From Rhizophagus clarus (lineage: Eukaryota > Glomeromycota > Glomeromycetes > Glomerales > Glomeraceae): 64,000 nucleotides of DNA. Below are positions 23,077 to 36,429 of the stretch, piece after piece. Position numbers and translations under genes: made by a program. The notes under the pieces were generated by a model. It made no database searches and was not told the DNA's origin. It was given only the letters and a program-made list of their open reading frames with translations. Position 1 is the stretch's first letter. The number at the start of each line of letters is the position of its first letter. The DNA lies in the NCBI GenBank assembly GCA_015698045.1, contig BLAL01000285.1:2914001-2978000 (forward strand), read 5' to 3'.

Positions 23077-25553
23077 TTATTCATCAGTCACACATCCTTC
23101 AGTAGCAGTTTTAACATTCTTAATGTATTTATATAAAGTGCCTTTAGTAGCTTTATAAGGTGGTGCATTCCAAGTAGAACGTCTCTTTGAAAATTCTTCT
23201 TCACTTATCTCAACATTTATAGATCTCTTTTCGGCATCAATTATAATACGATCACCATCCTTCACCAAAGCAATTGGACCTCCCAATTGCGCTTCTGGTG
23301 TTATGTGTCCAATAATAAAACCCTATTAAGAATTTTTATTTTAAATTAATAATAGAAATTTAAATTTTTGATTAATGATTTATTTATCTCACAACTTACG
23401 TGACTGCCACCAGAAAATCTACCATCAGTTAATAAGGCTACATCCTGTCCAAGTCCTGCTCCCATAATCGCACTTGTAGGTGTCACTGTAATATATTCAA
23501 AGAAATGAATATACATTACTTTCAACAGAATAGCATTTTTATAGTCATACTTACACATTTCAGGCATGCCAGGACCACCTTGAGGACCTTCATATCTAAT
23601 AATGATAACTTGTCCTTTCTTAATTTCACCTTTTTCAAAAGCTTTCAACATTTCTGCTTCCCCTTCAAAAACTTTTGCAACACCTTCAAATTTTAACCCT
23701 TCTTTACCAGTAATTTTTGCTACGGAACCATCAGGAGCCAAATTACCATATAAGATTTGGATATGTCCTGTTGGTTTTATTGGTTTTGATAACGGATAAA
23801 TTATATCTTGATCTTCAAATGAAAGTTTTGGAACATCTGATAAATTTTCTGCTATAGTTTTTCCTGTTACTGTTAATACATCTCCATGAATTAAATTATT
23901 TTCCAACAAATATTTTAATACCGCTATATATAATCACCAAGAAGAGTTAGATGTGTGAGTTATGAAAATTAAATAATTCATTATATTTACCTGGTATTCC
24001 TCCAATTTTATGTAAGTCCTCCATAACATATTTTCCACTATATTATTTTTTTTTTTTTAAAAAAAAAAAAAGTTAATTTGAAATCCTTTTATTGTTTGTT
24101 TTTCCATTTCTTAAATAATTTACCTTGGTTTCAAATCAGCCAAAAATGGAGTTTTATCACTAATTTTCTGAAAATCCTCTAAATTTAACGTTATATCAAC
24201 GGATTTAGCAATGGCAATTAAATGCAATACAGCATTAGTAGAACCACCTAATATCATCGTAAGGACTATCGCATTTTCAAATGCTTTACGTGTCATGATA
24301 TCTCTTGGCTTAATATCTTTTTCTAACAAATTTCTAATAGCCCAACCAGCTTCTAAACATTCATCAAGTTTTTCTGGATATTCTGCTGGTGTTGAACTAC
24401 TATATGGAAGTGCCATTCCCATTGCTTCAATAATCGATGCCACTATTAAAATAAATAAGATTTACATCTAAATAGGAAAATTTCTACCAAAGAATTTCTT
24501 TAAACAAATTTAATATTACTTGTATTGGCGGTATACATTCCACCACAAGCACCAGGTCCAGGACATGCGTGTCTCACAATATCATATCTTTCATCTTCAG
24601 TAATTTTTCCGGCAACGTAAGATCCATATGATTGAAATGCTGATATGATATCTAAATCTCCTTTTACACAAGTTCCTTGACCTGGACGTATAGTACCACC
24701 ATAAATCATCAATGATGGACGATTATGACGTCCCATTGCAATTAAACAACCTGGCATATTTTTATCACATCCTGGTAATGATATATTTGCATCATACCAT
24801 TGTCCTCCCATAACCTTAGGAAAAAAAAAAAAAAAAAATTAGTGATAAATTATACATAAAATAAAGTGAAATCACGTTAATTATGATCTTACGGTTTCAA
24901 TTGAATCAGCGATTAAGTCTCTGCTTTGTAATGAATAACACATAGCTTTTGTACCCATACTAATAGCATCGCTAACGCCAACTGTATTAAATCTATATCC
25001 AATCATTCCAGCCTTTGCTACACCCTCTTTTACTTTATTTGCTAAATCCAATAAATGCATATTACATGGGTTACCCTCATACCATCTATAATAAAAATCA
25101 TTAGATAAAAAAAAAAAAAAAAAAAATTTGATAAATGGATACATGAATAAAACTTACACACTGCTGATTCCAACTTGTGCTTTGTCCATATCCTCAGGTT
25201 TTAAACCTGTTGCATATACTACAAAAAAAGAGCAGTTTAATAAATAAGAAGGTTTTAACGCATTTATAAAGAAATGGATTAATTTTTTTTCTTACACATT
25301 GCTTGAGAAGCTCCTTGGGATTTTGGTTGAGTAATATTTTTACTATATTTATTTATTTCCAAAGTGCTACTACCACTATATCTTCTAGTAAATTTATGAC
25401 TATAAATGATTTTTTTTTTTTTTAAAAAAAAAAAAAATCTAATTAGTTAAGAATCAGTTGTTAAAAAACATAACATTATTTTAATTACATTTGAACTTGA
25501 CCGGCTATTTGACCTGCCACACCAGAACTTTTTCTTACAAAGTTTGACATCAT
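23077..25553 (-). CDS. ILV3: Dihydroxy-acid dehydratase, mitochondrial
   Basis: Dehydrates 2,3-dihydroxy-isovalerate and -methylvalerate to the keto acids in valine/isoleucine synthesis, using an Fe-S cluster, in mitochondria. Ten exons fit in phase: 25553-25489, 25399-25296, 25218-25158, 25085-24893, 24814-24520, 24442-24124, 24037-23991, 23923-23555, 23485-23400, 23322-23077; 594 aa, a usual length. The first ~45 residues are basic and Ser-rich ([15 protein letters not shown]... HKFTRRYS), a mitochondrial presequence. The three cluster-cysteine motifs are present: [16 protein letters not shown] and [13 protein letters not shown]. Also seen are [23 protein letters not shown] and [16 protein letters not shown]. 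Two introns contain T(n)A(n) tracts (24046-24071, 25410-25437). No break seen. Confidence 0.97.
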
Positions 25554-25818
25554 TATAAGATCTCTATATTGTTGAGATTCAATAAAATATCGAATTAATT
25601 GACTTGTCGAAAGAAAGTAGTGCAAAGTAATATAACTACTACCTTGAAGAGATTAAAAGGTTGAAAAATTGGATTTCAAGATCGTTTTCTTTAGAAACGA
25701 ATATGAATTTTAAAGAATTTTCAATTGACGATATTATTTTTTCTTTTTTGAATTCGGACGGAAAGTTTTTAACAAATAACAATTAATTTAAAAAACGTAA
25801 CGAAAATTTTATTGTTTA

Positions 25819-25857
<39 letters not shown>

Positions 25858-25940
25858 ATAATGTAAATAAAATATAATAATAAGAAAGAGATCCAAAGGT
25901 ATTTAAGTTGAAAAAAAAAAAAATTTTTTTTTTTTTTTTT
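25819..25940. promoter_or_regulatory. T14A17 and A13T17 tracts upstream of ILV3
   Basis: T14A17 at 25819-25849 and A13T17 at 25911-25940 lie 266-387 bp upstream of the ILV3 start codon. Both are self-complementary poly(dA:dT) tracts of a kind that excludes nucleosomes in other fungi. A role here is inferred. Confidence 0.4.
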
Positions 25941-26324
25941 AACGATTTTCTCGATCAGTTATCAAAGATTCTTAAAAAGAGGATCTAAACTGAAAAAATA
26001 TTTAACAATGAAACACGTGATTTTTGGTGATTTCATAAAAAACTGCAACATTTTGCCATATATGTTAAATAAGGTTTGTAGTGTTATACAGCAATTATTA
26101 AATACATTTTATAAGCGGTACACGACGTCTATTTTTCATTGAAAGAGAAAGAGTATTTTTTTTACAAAGCTATATATAATATATATATATATATAAAAAA
26201 CAAAAAAAAAATTTACAAGTAAATGAAACAAAAAAAAGCTATATTATTATTGTTATTACAATTATTACTATATATTTTTTTCCTTTCCTTTTTTTTTTAA
26301 TATTACTATACATATTTAACGGCG

Positions 26325-27362
26325 TTATACGGGTGAATCTGCTGAACTGGTATTTGTATTTGTTGTTGTTGTTGTGGTTGTATCTGCTGTTATATCATTT
26401 TTTGTTGTTGTTGAGGATAATTTTTCATCATCATTCACCTTTATAACAATTATATTTGAAATTGATTTTGAATCTGCCTGAGAATTCGAACCCTCCTCTT
26501 TCTCTATTTTTTGATGAATTTTACTAAGAACGTTCAAACTTCCCTTTGAATGTAATTTTGCCAATTTTTGAGCATGATGAGCGATTCTTAACTTATTATC
26601 ATCATCTACGTTATAAAACCATTCACCCAAAATAACTTCACCTAAAATAAGTAGTAAAACAATTTCAGGTACACATTCAAATACGTAAAAGACCCACTCA
26701 TAAAAATAAATAGGAGTGGATTCTTGTGAGAAGGAAACAAATGTTCTATAAACTAATTCAATTAATAATAAAGCTGCTGAAGTGAATAATACTAAAGCTT
26801 TCAACTGTTTTCTAATTGCTACTTCCCCATATTTTAAAGCAAAATAAGCCACCAATAATATATAAATAATTATTAAACATAAAAATCCTAATGAAGAAGT
26901 TTTTCGAAGTATTGAAGTTAAATAAATATTTCGTGGTGCAAATGTTTCTCCGGTTGCTCCTATTATTGAGAATATTGGTGAGACTAATTTTAAAAATGTT
27001 ATTAAATTTTTTTCATAATTTGGTAAAGTAATTGTTTTTCCTCCAATTAATATGAGAAGCCAATCTGACAATAATATATATAATCCTTCAAGTATAACAA
27101 AAAATCCTCCTAATAATAAAACATTTGAAGTAACTCCAAGAACTAATGAACCGGGATTTGGTGACCATGCAATACGAAAGATGAAAAGACAAGTTCTTAA
27201 TAAACTGAATATTAATAAATTTAAATATATCGCTCGTTTTAATTTTATAAATTTGAAAAAGTGAAGTATTGACATTGATGCGAATGATACAAAAAAACAT
27301 ATTGACGGTATTAATCTTGGAGTTATAACCAATGAAGAATCTTGTGATGTTGACGTTGACAT
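26325..27362 (-). CDS. Seven-TM membrane protein, RTA1/DUF7702-like fold (tentative)
   Basis: Single-exon gene; 345 aa from ATG 27362. I chose this start because it sits in a good context (AACAAACAAAATGTC) and follows a TATATATA sequence at 27428-27436; the frame is open 32 codons further up but through promoter-like sequence. After a Ser/Thr-rich N-terminus there are about seven hydrophobic helices. Charged positions inside or near helices (LLRTCLFIFRIAW; ELVYRTF; FECVPEIVLLLILGEV) recall the RTA1 / DUF7702 group of fungal 7-TM proteins. The C-terminal ~90 residues are cytosolic, polar and end in a Thr/Asn low-complexity run. Family assignment is by pattern only; substrate or ligand unknown. 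Confidence 0.75.
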   Translation of the reverse strand: MSTSTSQDSSLVITPRLIPSICFFVSFASMSILHFFKFIKLKRAIYLNLLIFSLLRTCLFIFRIAWSPNPGSLVLGVTSNVLLLGGFFVILEGLYILLSDWLLILIGGKTITLPNYEKNLITFLKLVSPIFSIIGATGETFAPRNIYLTSILRKTSSLGFLCLIIIYILLVAYFALKYGEVAIRKQLKALVLFTSAALLLIELVYRTFVSFSQESTPIYFYEWVFYVFECVPEIVLLLILGEVILGEWFYNVDDDNKLRIAHHAQKLAKLHSKGSLNVLSKIHQKIEKEEGSNSQADSKSISNIIVIKVNDDEKLSSTTTKNDITADTTTTTTTNTNTSSADSPV

Positions 27363-27490
27363 TTTGTTTGTTTTAACGTAAAGAAAATTCCCGATAGAAG
27401 ATACAACCGATTGTAGAAATATTAGATATATATAAGTTTTTAAGTATACTAGGTACAAAAACTTTAAATAACTTTTTTTAAAGGTAAAAA

Positions 27491-27518
27491 TTTTTTTTTC
27501 TTTAAAAAAAAAAAAAAA
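27491..27518. promoter_or_regulatory. T-rich/A15 tract upstream of 7-TM gene
   Basis: T9-C-T3 followed by A15, 129 bp upstream of the start codon at 27362. Same type of tract as upstream of the other minus-strand genes. Confidence 0.35.
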
Positions 27519-28317
27519 GAAAAAAAAAAAGAAAATTTAAGGCTTTTAAAGTATTTATTTATTAAAAAAATCCCAGGAAACCAGAATACGAAATATTTGA
27601 AAAGAAAGTGTAGTTCAAAATTCTTGGCACACATGGAACATATTTAAACGATTCCTAATTTGGATATTGCCAAGACTATTTTTTTGGAAATTTTTGTTGA
27701 AATCTTTCAATGCCAAGACAAGAATCACCGGAAATTATGTGATAATGTCGTGCAAGACTTCAAAAGCTATACTGTAACATATAATTCTATTGTGTTATCT
27801 TAATTATCTTACTGCGCATTTCTACGTCGAAAGGTAAAATGTTAATTTTAATCCATTCTAAATATATATAAGTTCGCGCATATATCTTAAAAATTTTTTT
27901 AGAAAAGTTATCTTGTTTTAGAATTATTTTTAGACTTTTTTTTTTTTTTTTTTATTGTCCATTCCTTATTTGAATATTTATTTTTTGAAATGAACTTTTT
28001 TCGTGACCGAGATAAATATTAAAGATCAATATGTTCCCATGAATGTAATAAAGTTTTTATATTTATAATCATGTTGAAATACTCCGCTAGAACCGTTAGA
28101 AGACCTGATAATGAAGTAACACGAAATTTTTACATTATTATCAACATTTACGTGGCCTTTAGCGAAAGTCTTCGATCAGATCTACGTAATGATCTACGCA
28201 CTAATACTATCAAGAAATTTGTGCTACATCTTACTAATCCCGGATTGTCTCGTTTTTAATTAATTAGAATGTTTGAGATGCTTAATTATTTTTAGATTTT
28301 GATTTCAAAGATCAGGT
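27519..28317. other. Divergent intergenic region
   Basis: Spacer between the minus-strand 7-TM gene and the plus-strand carboxypeptidase gene; it presumably holds both promoters. A 62-codon frame at 28071-28259 lacks any support. Confidence 0.5.
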
Positions 28318-31300
28318 ATGAAGCTTAGTATAAATGTTTTGGCCCTAGGAATAGGGCTGTTTTTCTCAGCTTTTTATAGAATTACTGAAGCTGTCGATGG
28401 TAAGCTCAACAAAGTTTTTTGTCCCGTAGAACGAATATTTTGATCTTTAATTCTGTTACAAACATTCGTTAATTTCCTATTTTATTCTTTTTAGCTTCAG
28501 AGTATTTCGTGAGCTCTTTACCAGGTCTACCAGATAATTCGAACTTAAAACTTCATGCTGGGTAAGATTTATGTAGATTTTATTTTTAACGTCAATTTTT
28601 AATTTGCTAAATTATTATAATGATTTTTTCTCATTTAGACATATTACGACTGATCCAAAAACAAATTCAAATGTGTTTTTTTGGTTAATTCATAATCGAC
28701 ATATTTCTGATATACCTAAATTTGTAAGATTAATTGATATTTAACGTAAATTTTATATTTATTCTAATGCATATATATTTATGCTAATATCTTTTATTTA
28801 ATTACTTGTTAAATAGATTATTTGGCTTAATGGAGGTATGCAGCTTAAATAATGATTTTTTTAAATCATAAAACTTTTTATATTGAATCCTTTTTAAATT
28901 GGTATAATAGGTCCCGGGTGGTAAGTTTAATATCTATAATTAGTGAAGAAAAAAGGGGGAGAGGGAAGGAGGGAAGGAAAGAAAGGAGGATAAAGGCTGT
29001 TAATAACTCTTAATTTATTGATTTCAATTTTTTTTTTTCTTATTTAATATTAGTTCGAGGTAAGTTTATCGTATCTTTGATGCAAGATATTTATATATGT
29101 ACTTGATTAATTTGTCATTTAATCATTTAAATATCTTTATAAAAATTTAACGTATTTAGTATGGACGGATTATTTCTCGAGAATGGGCCTTGGAGAATGA
29201 ATGATGATCAGACTTTAAGATTAGTTGATGGATCATGGGATGAATATGCCAATGTATTATATGGTATAAATAATTATGTACTTATATCCATTATTTCATT
29301 AAAAGAATTGAATTATTAATGTCAACGTCGTTTTTGTTTAATGGTTTATAGTGGATTTTCCCGTAGGAACAGGATTTAGTTTTGCCAATAGTAATAGTTA
29401 TCCGAGAAATGTGACGCAGGTATTTTTGTATTAAGCAACGCTTATTGGTTATTATGAACTAATTAATCACAATTTTTAATTTAATTATTTATATTAGGTA
29501 GTATCGCATTTCCTATCGTTTCTTGATAAATTTTTTGAAAGTTTCCCTGAATATTCAAAGGATCATGTAAGTTGGGATCATCTAAAGAAATTGTTAATAT
29601 TATTCGAATTACATTATTAATTTATTATATTTAATATTAGATGTATTTAAGCGGGGAAAGTTTTGCTGGTACATTTATTCCATATATAGCTGCTTCTATT
29701 TTGAAGAGAAATCATGAAAGGAAAACTCCCGATTACAACAAGGTATTTATTTTTAATAATATCGATTTTTTTTCTGAAATAAAGTATATATAAATAATCT
29801 GGTGTTTTTTTTTTCAGTATAACTTAAAAGGTATTGCTATCGGTAACGGATGGATTGATCCAGTTTCACAGGTATGAATCAACAACAAAAGATGAATAAT
29901 TTATAACATAAATTAATACAAGATTATATTATACTTAGTACAATGCATATTACACCTTTTCAGTTGAAAAAGGACTATTAGATGGTGAAGATAAGGTAAT
30001 AGTTATATAAAAGAAAAAAAAATTTTTTCTTTTTTTTTTTCTTAAATTTTTTCTTTTTTAGGATACGGCTGAAAGTCAATGGAAACAATGTATGGAAGAA
30101 CAGAAAAAGAAACCATCTATACATTTAGATATATGCGAACAAATTCTTCAAACTGTATCAAAACATTCTATTCAAAGGTAATGTCATAAATCAGATAATG
30201 TTAACGTATCATATTAAATTATTGAACCTTTTTTTTTACGTTTTAGAGTTGGAGAAAATGATACATGTATAAACCAATATGATATTAGAGATCATTCAGA
30301 TTCTTTTCCTTCTTGTGGATCTAAATGGCCTTATGAACTTTCCGATATTACAACTTATTTAAGGGTAATTAAATTTCTTTCACATAATATAGTAAGAAGT
30401 TTAGGTTGTGATTACAATGAAAAAAAAATTAATAAAATTTTCTTTCGTAGAGACCGGATGTTATTTCAGCTATTCATGCGGAAGCACAGCAAATCGGATG
30501 GATTGAATGTAATCATGGAGTCGGAAGAGGTTTTGATAATGACGAAAGTCCGCCTTCTGTTACCGTAAGTATCTATAATATTATCGAAAGTGGTATATTA
30601 TTTTGAATGGCGGTACAACTAACGGCTAATTTCTTACGCTGATCCATTTATTTATTTTATAGTTACTCCCAGCTTTATTGAAACAAATCAATGTATTATT
30701 ATATAAGTATGTTAAATTTTACTTATTGATGACCAATCATAAATTGTTCAATTTATTTATATGATATTTATTTTTACTTTGATAGTGGAGATCAGGATTT
30801 AATTTGCAACACAAATGGAATGGAAGATATGTTAAAGAATTTAGAATGGAACGGATATAAAGGCTTCCAAGTATATATAACCTATTATACTCTAATTTCA
30901 AAAATGAATATATTTTAACAAAAGTTTCTAAAATTTTAGAACCTTACAGCTCTACCATATTTTGTAAATTACACAAACGTAGGACACATATTATCGGAAA
31001 GAAATTTGACATATATAGTGGTATATAATTCGAGTCATATGGTACCTTATGACGAACCAATAGTTAGTATGGATATGATGTACAGATTTATGGGATTAGA
31101 CCATCATCTCGTTAGTAAATGGTCTTCTAGTATTGGATTTGAGGTAAGTAAGAGTAAAAGCAAGAGCGTAATGAAGAGATCGTGTTAAATTACTTTTATT
31201 GGAATAGGATTCTATCGGAGATATTCCAAGTGATGATGTGTCTGATAACGAAAACACGAATAAATATTATAATGCGTAAGTGTTTTTTGATGCATCATCG

Positions 31301-31778
31301 TGGATTTTTTTAATCATTAAATATTTCATATATTAAGGAAATCTTTTTTTTTATAGTGGAACATTTATGCTTGTAGTCATTATACTCGGAATAGTTGGAT
31401 TTGGAGCATTTGTATGCCGTAATAGATTAAGAAAACGTAGAAATACAAGTCAAGCTATGAAAGATGCTGTTGAAAGTCAAATTGGTGAAATGTATGTAAA
31501 TTGCTTTTTTTTACGCATCCATTAAAAATACTTTAATTGTTTAATCTAAAAAATAATTGTTAATATATAGGGATGAATTGGTGATAGAATCACCATTGTT
31601 CCAATCAGATGATGTAGATCACTTTGGAGATAGTGATCCAGATGATGATGATAATGCATCATCAAAAAATGCTGGTGGTAATAAGATCAGAGAACGAAAT
31701 CAAGGAGGTAGATATCAAGATAATGATGATAATGATAGAGAAGAAAGAATGAGGTTAAGGCCCAGTGATGAAAGATAG
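28318..31778 (+). CDS. KEX1: KEX1-like serine carboxypeptidase, Golgi, 21 exons
   Basis: Removes C-terminal Lys/Arg after KEX2 cleavage in the late Golgi (family knowledge). Twenty-one in-phase exons give 604 aa: 28318-28399, 28495-28561, 28639-28723, 28817-28835, 28911-28920, 29054-29059, 29160-29263, 29352-29419, 29498-29566, 29641-29742, 29818-29871, 29939-29995, 30062-30177, 30247-30364, 30451-30564, 30663-30706, 30786-30870, 30940-31143, 31208-31275, 31357-31491, 31571-31778. A signal peptide occupies residues 1-23. Peptidase S10 motifs: GGPGCSSMDGLFLENGP (84-100), SGESFAG (Ser177), GDQDLICN (Asp376), SSHMVPYD (His433). One TM helix at about 493-511 and an acidic cytosolic tail complete the KEX1 layout. 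Exons 5 and 6 are only 10 and 6 nt. No break seen. Confidence 0.95.
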
Positions 31779-33713
31779 CTATTATATCTTTGAAAAAAAA
31801 AATATATATATATATATTTATATAGTTATTTAGAAAAGCGAATATTGTGATTTTAATATAAAATATCTTTTAAAAAATTATTAAAATTATTTTAGTTTAA
31901 GAAAAAAAATGTTATTTCATACCTGTGTATTAAAATTAAAATGTTTAATTTAGATATTAATTATTATGTATTTTTCTGAAAATAGATTCTTAAGAAAGTT
32001 TTTAATTTAATGAAGAAAATTTAATAATGTAATGGTTTGGTTTTGGTGTTCTGGCGAAATAGTGTGAGAAATTTTACGTTCGATTTCCGTGATTTGATCT
32101 CGATAAAAGTCTAATGTTTTTAATCTTACATTTATACGATCAACCATATATTTGCTCAATATTTTGATCATATAATTGGCACCGATCCCTTTATTGTAAA
32201 ATCTTTTAATAACAAAAAAAGTGTGACCGATTATCTTAAAATATCACTCATTTAATATTCTCGTCAAAGATTGTTATTATACAGTATCTATTTACAAAAC
32301 TGAATTACATTTAAGATAAGTAATTTTATTATGTTCATCTTCAGAAATGGGTTTCGATGAAATGTTTTTAGAATGAAGTGATGTGATCTGTATTTCCATC
32401 TAAGAGTTGGCTTGATATTATTAGAAAGATTTCCACTATGATTCAGTTATACTCCCCCATCATATTGCATCATTTTATTACGATACGATATGAAGCAACT
32501 TTTTGTAATATTGTGAGCAAAATTATATGTTTACAAAGGCAGAATGTCCAGAATTAATTTGAACTGATGAAAGAAAAAGACGTAAGATTACATTTTTTTT
32601 AGGGTGAAAGGATGAAATGCAATACCGTATGGAATATCAGAATAAGATTGTAAGTGTAGGCTTCTGTATAAATGGTTGAACTATTTAATAATAATCAATA
32701 GAAACTTAGAATGGTTGATTCTTACTTGTCATCTTTTTTCGCTATATCAGGACATATTTAAATCTTGATTATGAAAAACATTAGATCATCTATTGAATTG
32801 GACTAACAGCTAACTTGATTCCGTAATACCGAATACTTCCTTAGATGCTAAGAGATTGTGTGAGTGTACTATCATCATTCGAAGGGGATTGATAAACACG
32901 ATAGCGACGAGTTCTTTGTGGAAAAAAAAAACCATTATTTTTTGTGATCAATTCTAATTACACAAAAGCCTATATTTAGTTTAAATGGTTATATATAAAA
33001 AGGTTAGTTTTGTATAGAAAGAATTCCTTTCTTTGATAATTGCAGCCAGCATTACACGATACCGACCATGGAGAGATAACTGTAATCTTCTTATTGCCTA
33101 TTTTATCGAGTAATAGGTTATCGGAGAGTAATTCTTCCGTACTGTCCCACGCCATATCATATGTCATATATAAGATCTTTTCCCTTTGGGTATTATTTTC
33201 TCGGATGAAATGCAAAGTTTCTTTTTTTTCTTTATAAAGTTTAAAGTTGTGAAAAGAAATATTATAATAAAGAAATTAATAAATAATAGCACGTTTCAGA
33301 TACGATAAAACTTGTTGGTTCTTGATGTATTTGGAGATGAATTAGTCACGGTAAATATCAAAAGGACCATAAAAAGAACATTTAATTTTAATTTAATGTT
33401 TTTAAAGTTTTTTAAATTTTTCGAAACATAAAGGAGGCGGGACAGTAAACAAACAATCATGTTAAAATGAAATGATAATGCAAGCGAGAATTACATGAAT
33501 ACATGGATGTGCAACGACTTAATGCATAATAAATAATGGATACTTTCAGGGAATGATGCATTAGGGTTGTACTGACCTGACGTCTTGTCGTTAAAAAAAT
33601 GCAAGAATGCGTGATAATAATGGAAATCGAAAAAAAGGTTTCATTTATGAATTAAAATATTTGTTAAACATTAAAAACGCCATCCAAAAAGAAATTTTGA
33701 AAGGGAATTTTTA
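31779..33713. other. Intergenic, no gene seen
   Basis: The 3' flank of the carboxypeptidase gene followed by AT-rich spacer. Overlapping frames on both strands near 32976-33237 have no recognisable features. Confidence 0.5.
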
Positions 33714-34093
33714 AATAATTGCATTATGTGTATATAAATGTAATGTACTCGGGCGCATTAACTGCTTAAACCTTATTGAACATTTCCCTCTGATTACATT
33801 TTTTTAAACCTATCTTATAATGTCTTCTTTCTGTTCTGATTTTTAAGTAATTACATATAGGTATACAATGTAATGTACTTAGGCGCATTTACCGTTTAAA
33901 CCTTATTGAACGATTCCTCTTTTTACATTTTTAATCGTATCTCTTACAATGTCTTCTTTCTGTTCTAATTTTTAAATAATTACATAATGTAATGTACTTA
34001 GGCGTAATTATCTTTTTAACCTTACTGAACATTTCTCTCTGATTACATGTTTAATCATATCTCTTATAATCACTTCTTTCCATTCTGAATTTT
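33714..34093. repeat. Tandem repeat, 118-130 bp x 3
   Basis: Three diverged units with AATGTAATGTACT at 33738, 33868 and 33986. Each is followed by GGCGCATT/GGCGTAATT, an ACCTTATTGAAC phrase, TTACATTTTT...ATCTCTTATAAT and CTTCTTTCTGTTCTGAT. No coding capacity. Confidence 0.85.
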
Positions 34094-36056
34094 TTTTTTT
34101 GAAACAAAAAAAAAAATAAATAAACCTAAATTTTCGAAGATTAGAACAAAATATGCATGGAATCTTTGAAAGTTATCAATTTAAAAATCAAGAGGTAAAG
34201 ATCTAGCTAAAAAAAGTAAATATTTTTTAACGGAAGAGTCAAAATGAAATAACCAACTTTAGTTATGCATAAAAGTTATGCGTTAGACAGAAATATGTGA
34301 GAGTTTAAAAAGTTTATATCATAATCAGAATGTGAAGTCATGCAAAAGTGCATGAAAAATTAAAAAACGCGAATGAGTCATTTTTATTATGTAAATAAGA
34401 TTCATACAGTATTATAGGCTTACCACCGGATTCAAAAAAAAAGATCGTGGAATTTATCGTAACTTATTCGCACGCCTCCACGCCTATGTAACTAACCATA
34501 AACTGCATATTATGTCATATTTGAGTGACAAATAACTCTTGAGGTATTTATGCTCAGTATGCATTGGGGTGATAAATAAAAAAGTATTATTTAATAATAA
34601 TAATAATAATAATATCGAAAAAAGGAAACATAATAACGAATAATTAATTATAGTATCTTTTTGATAATAAATTTTTGGTAATTTTGAATCGTGAAGTTTT
34701 TTATTTTTTTTTCCTTTTTAAACAAAATCAGATAACAAAAATTAACTAAAAATTTTTAGTTATAAATTCCTTACCTTTTTTTGTAACATCTTATGAAAAA
34801 TAGATCACATGTTTAGAATATAACTTTACAGTTTTTAGAAGGTATAATCAATTTCTTGAATTAGCTACATTAATCCTGTACAGCCCGAGAATTTCTTTGC
34901 TTTCGATAGTAAACACGAAAACAAAAAAAAAAATTATTATTTTTTTTTTTTTTTTGAACAAAGACTTTTGAAGTTGAATATTGTTCAAAAAAAAAAAAAA
35001 AATTTTTTTTCAACAGATTAGATTTTTTTTTTTTTTTTCCAAAGAAACAAGCCATTTTTAATTTCATCTACATCTTTTTTTTTCATTTCTTTATTTGTGA
35101 TGATTAAAAAAAAAAAACGGTTAATTGTGATTTGTACTTAACTGGATTATGTGCGTGCCTGTGGGAAATAATTTACGTGCACAAAACTAATCGTGTAAAA
35201 ATGAAACAAGTTTTAATTTCGTTATTTTAAATGTTAATTTCAGATTTAGCCAAGTCGTGAAAAAAAAAAAACACTGCGGAATCTAAAAGTGGTCAAATGA
35301 AATTTATCAATATCCGGTTGTGTGACATTAAATAATGATCATCTGACAATATCTTTATGCGTTACAAAATTATTTGACATTAGGAAATAACCGGTTAGTT
35401 ACCCCATTAGTAAAGGTTTTTGTATTCTAGAAATAGTCAAATAAAGGAAATCCCTCGGAGCATTTTAACTAAAAAAATTTTCATAACTAAATTTTATAAT
35501 CCTATTGAAATTTTACTAAATTGGTTAAAATTAAAAAAAAATCCCTTAATTATCAGATTAAGATAATAATAAGCTTAAATTATCTTTTTTACTCCCCGAT
35601 GACTCATATAATCTGAATGATCATACGACATAAACGCAATAAAGCAAGGGGCTCCCATTTTACGTCAACAAGTTTTATTATTAGCGTTTGGTATACATAA
35701 TAATAATGATAGTACAACTTCATCCTATTATTAGTATATGTTGTCATTAATTAGTTTATGCTACGCATCTTCTAGGTTAAAAAGTAAATGTTTATTTTTG
35801 AACGACCAATGCTTATTATTTTATTATTATCGTCTTTGTAATTTGTTTTTTTTTCTTTTCTTTCACAAAAAGAGTTTATGGAATTCAAGGAATCTTACGT
35901 GTATATGATACACGTATGGTTCCATTTCCTATGATGATGATCTGTGACTTTGTGCCAAACAATGTGCAAGACTGCTCCAACGTGCTTATAAAATTAATAT
36001 GTCCATTTAAGGTCTCCTTATTTTCCCGCGTAAAAACAAGTTCTAATAATTACAAA

Positions 36057-36087
<31 letters not shown>

Positions 36088-36429
36088 CAAAACAAAACAA
36101 CAAATAAAAAAAAAAATTATCTTTGTTTGACAATGTGATCTTTTTTTTTGGAATTAAAAATTGAAGGAAAAAAAAAAAAAAAAAAAAATTTTGTCATTAC
36201 TGCTTAATAAAATTCTTTCCCCGATTCTCCTTGGTATTAGTATTAACAAATTTTAGGAAAGTGATAATTATGCATAAAACGTCATCAAAAGGAGAACCTT
36301 AACTGTTAATCTATTATTAGCTGGAAAAAAAAATGAATACTATAAATAGTTATTTTCAAAGGTGTTTTGAAGAAAAAATATTTTGCAGCATATATAGTAC
36401 ACAACAGCACATGATTGCACAATATAGAA
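34094..36429. other. Intergenic, homopolymer-rich
   Basis: Contains an (ATA)n microsatellite near 34593-34614, several long A and T runs (34921-35040, 36052-36190) and no supported gene. Confidence 0.5.

Noticed and set aside
33040-33237. Overlapping frames on both strands
   Set aside because: Neither has a recognisable domain or splice context; probably chance.
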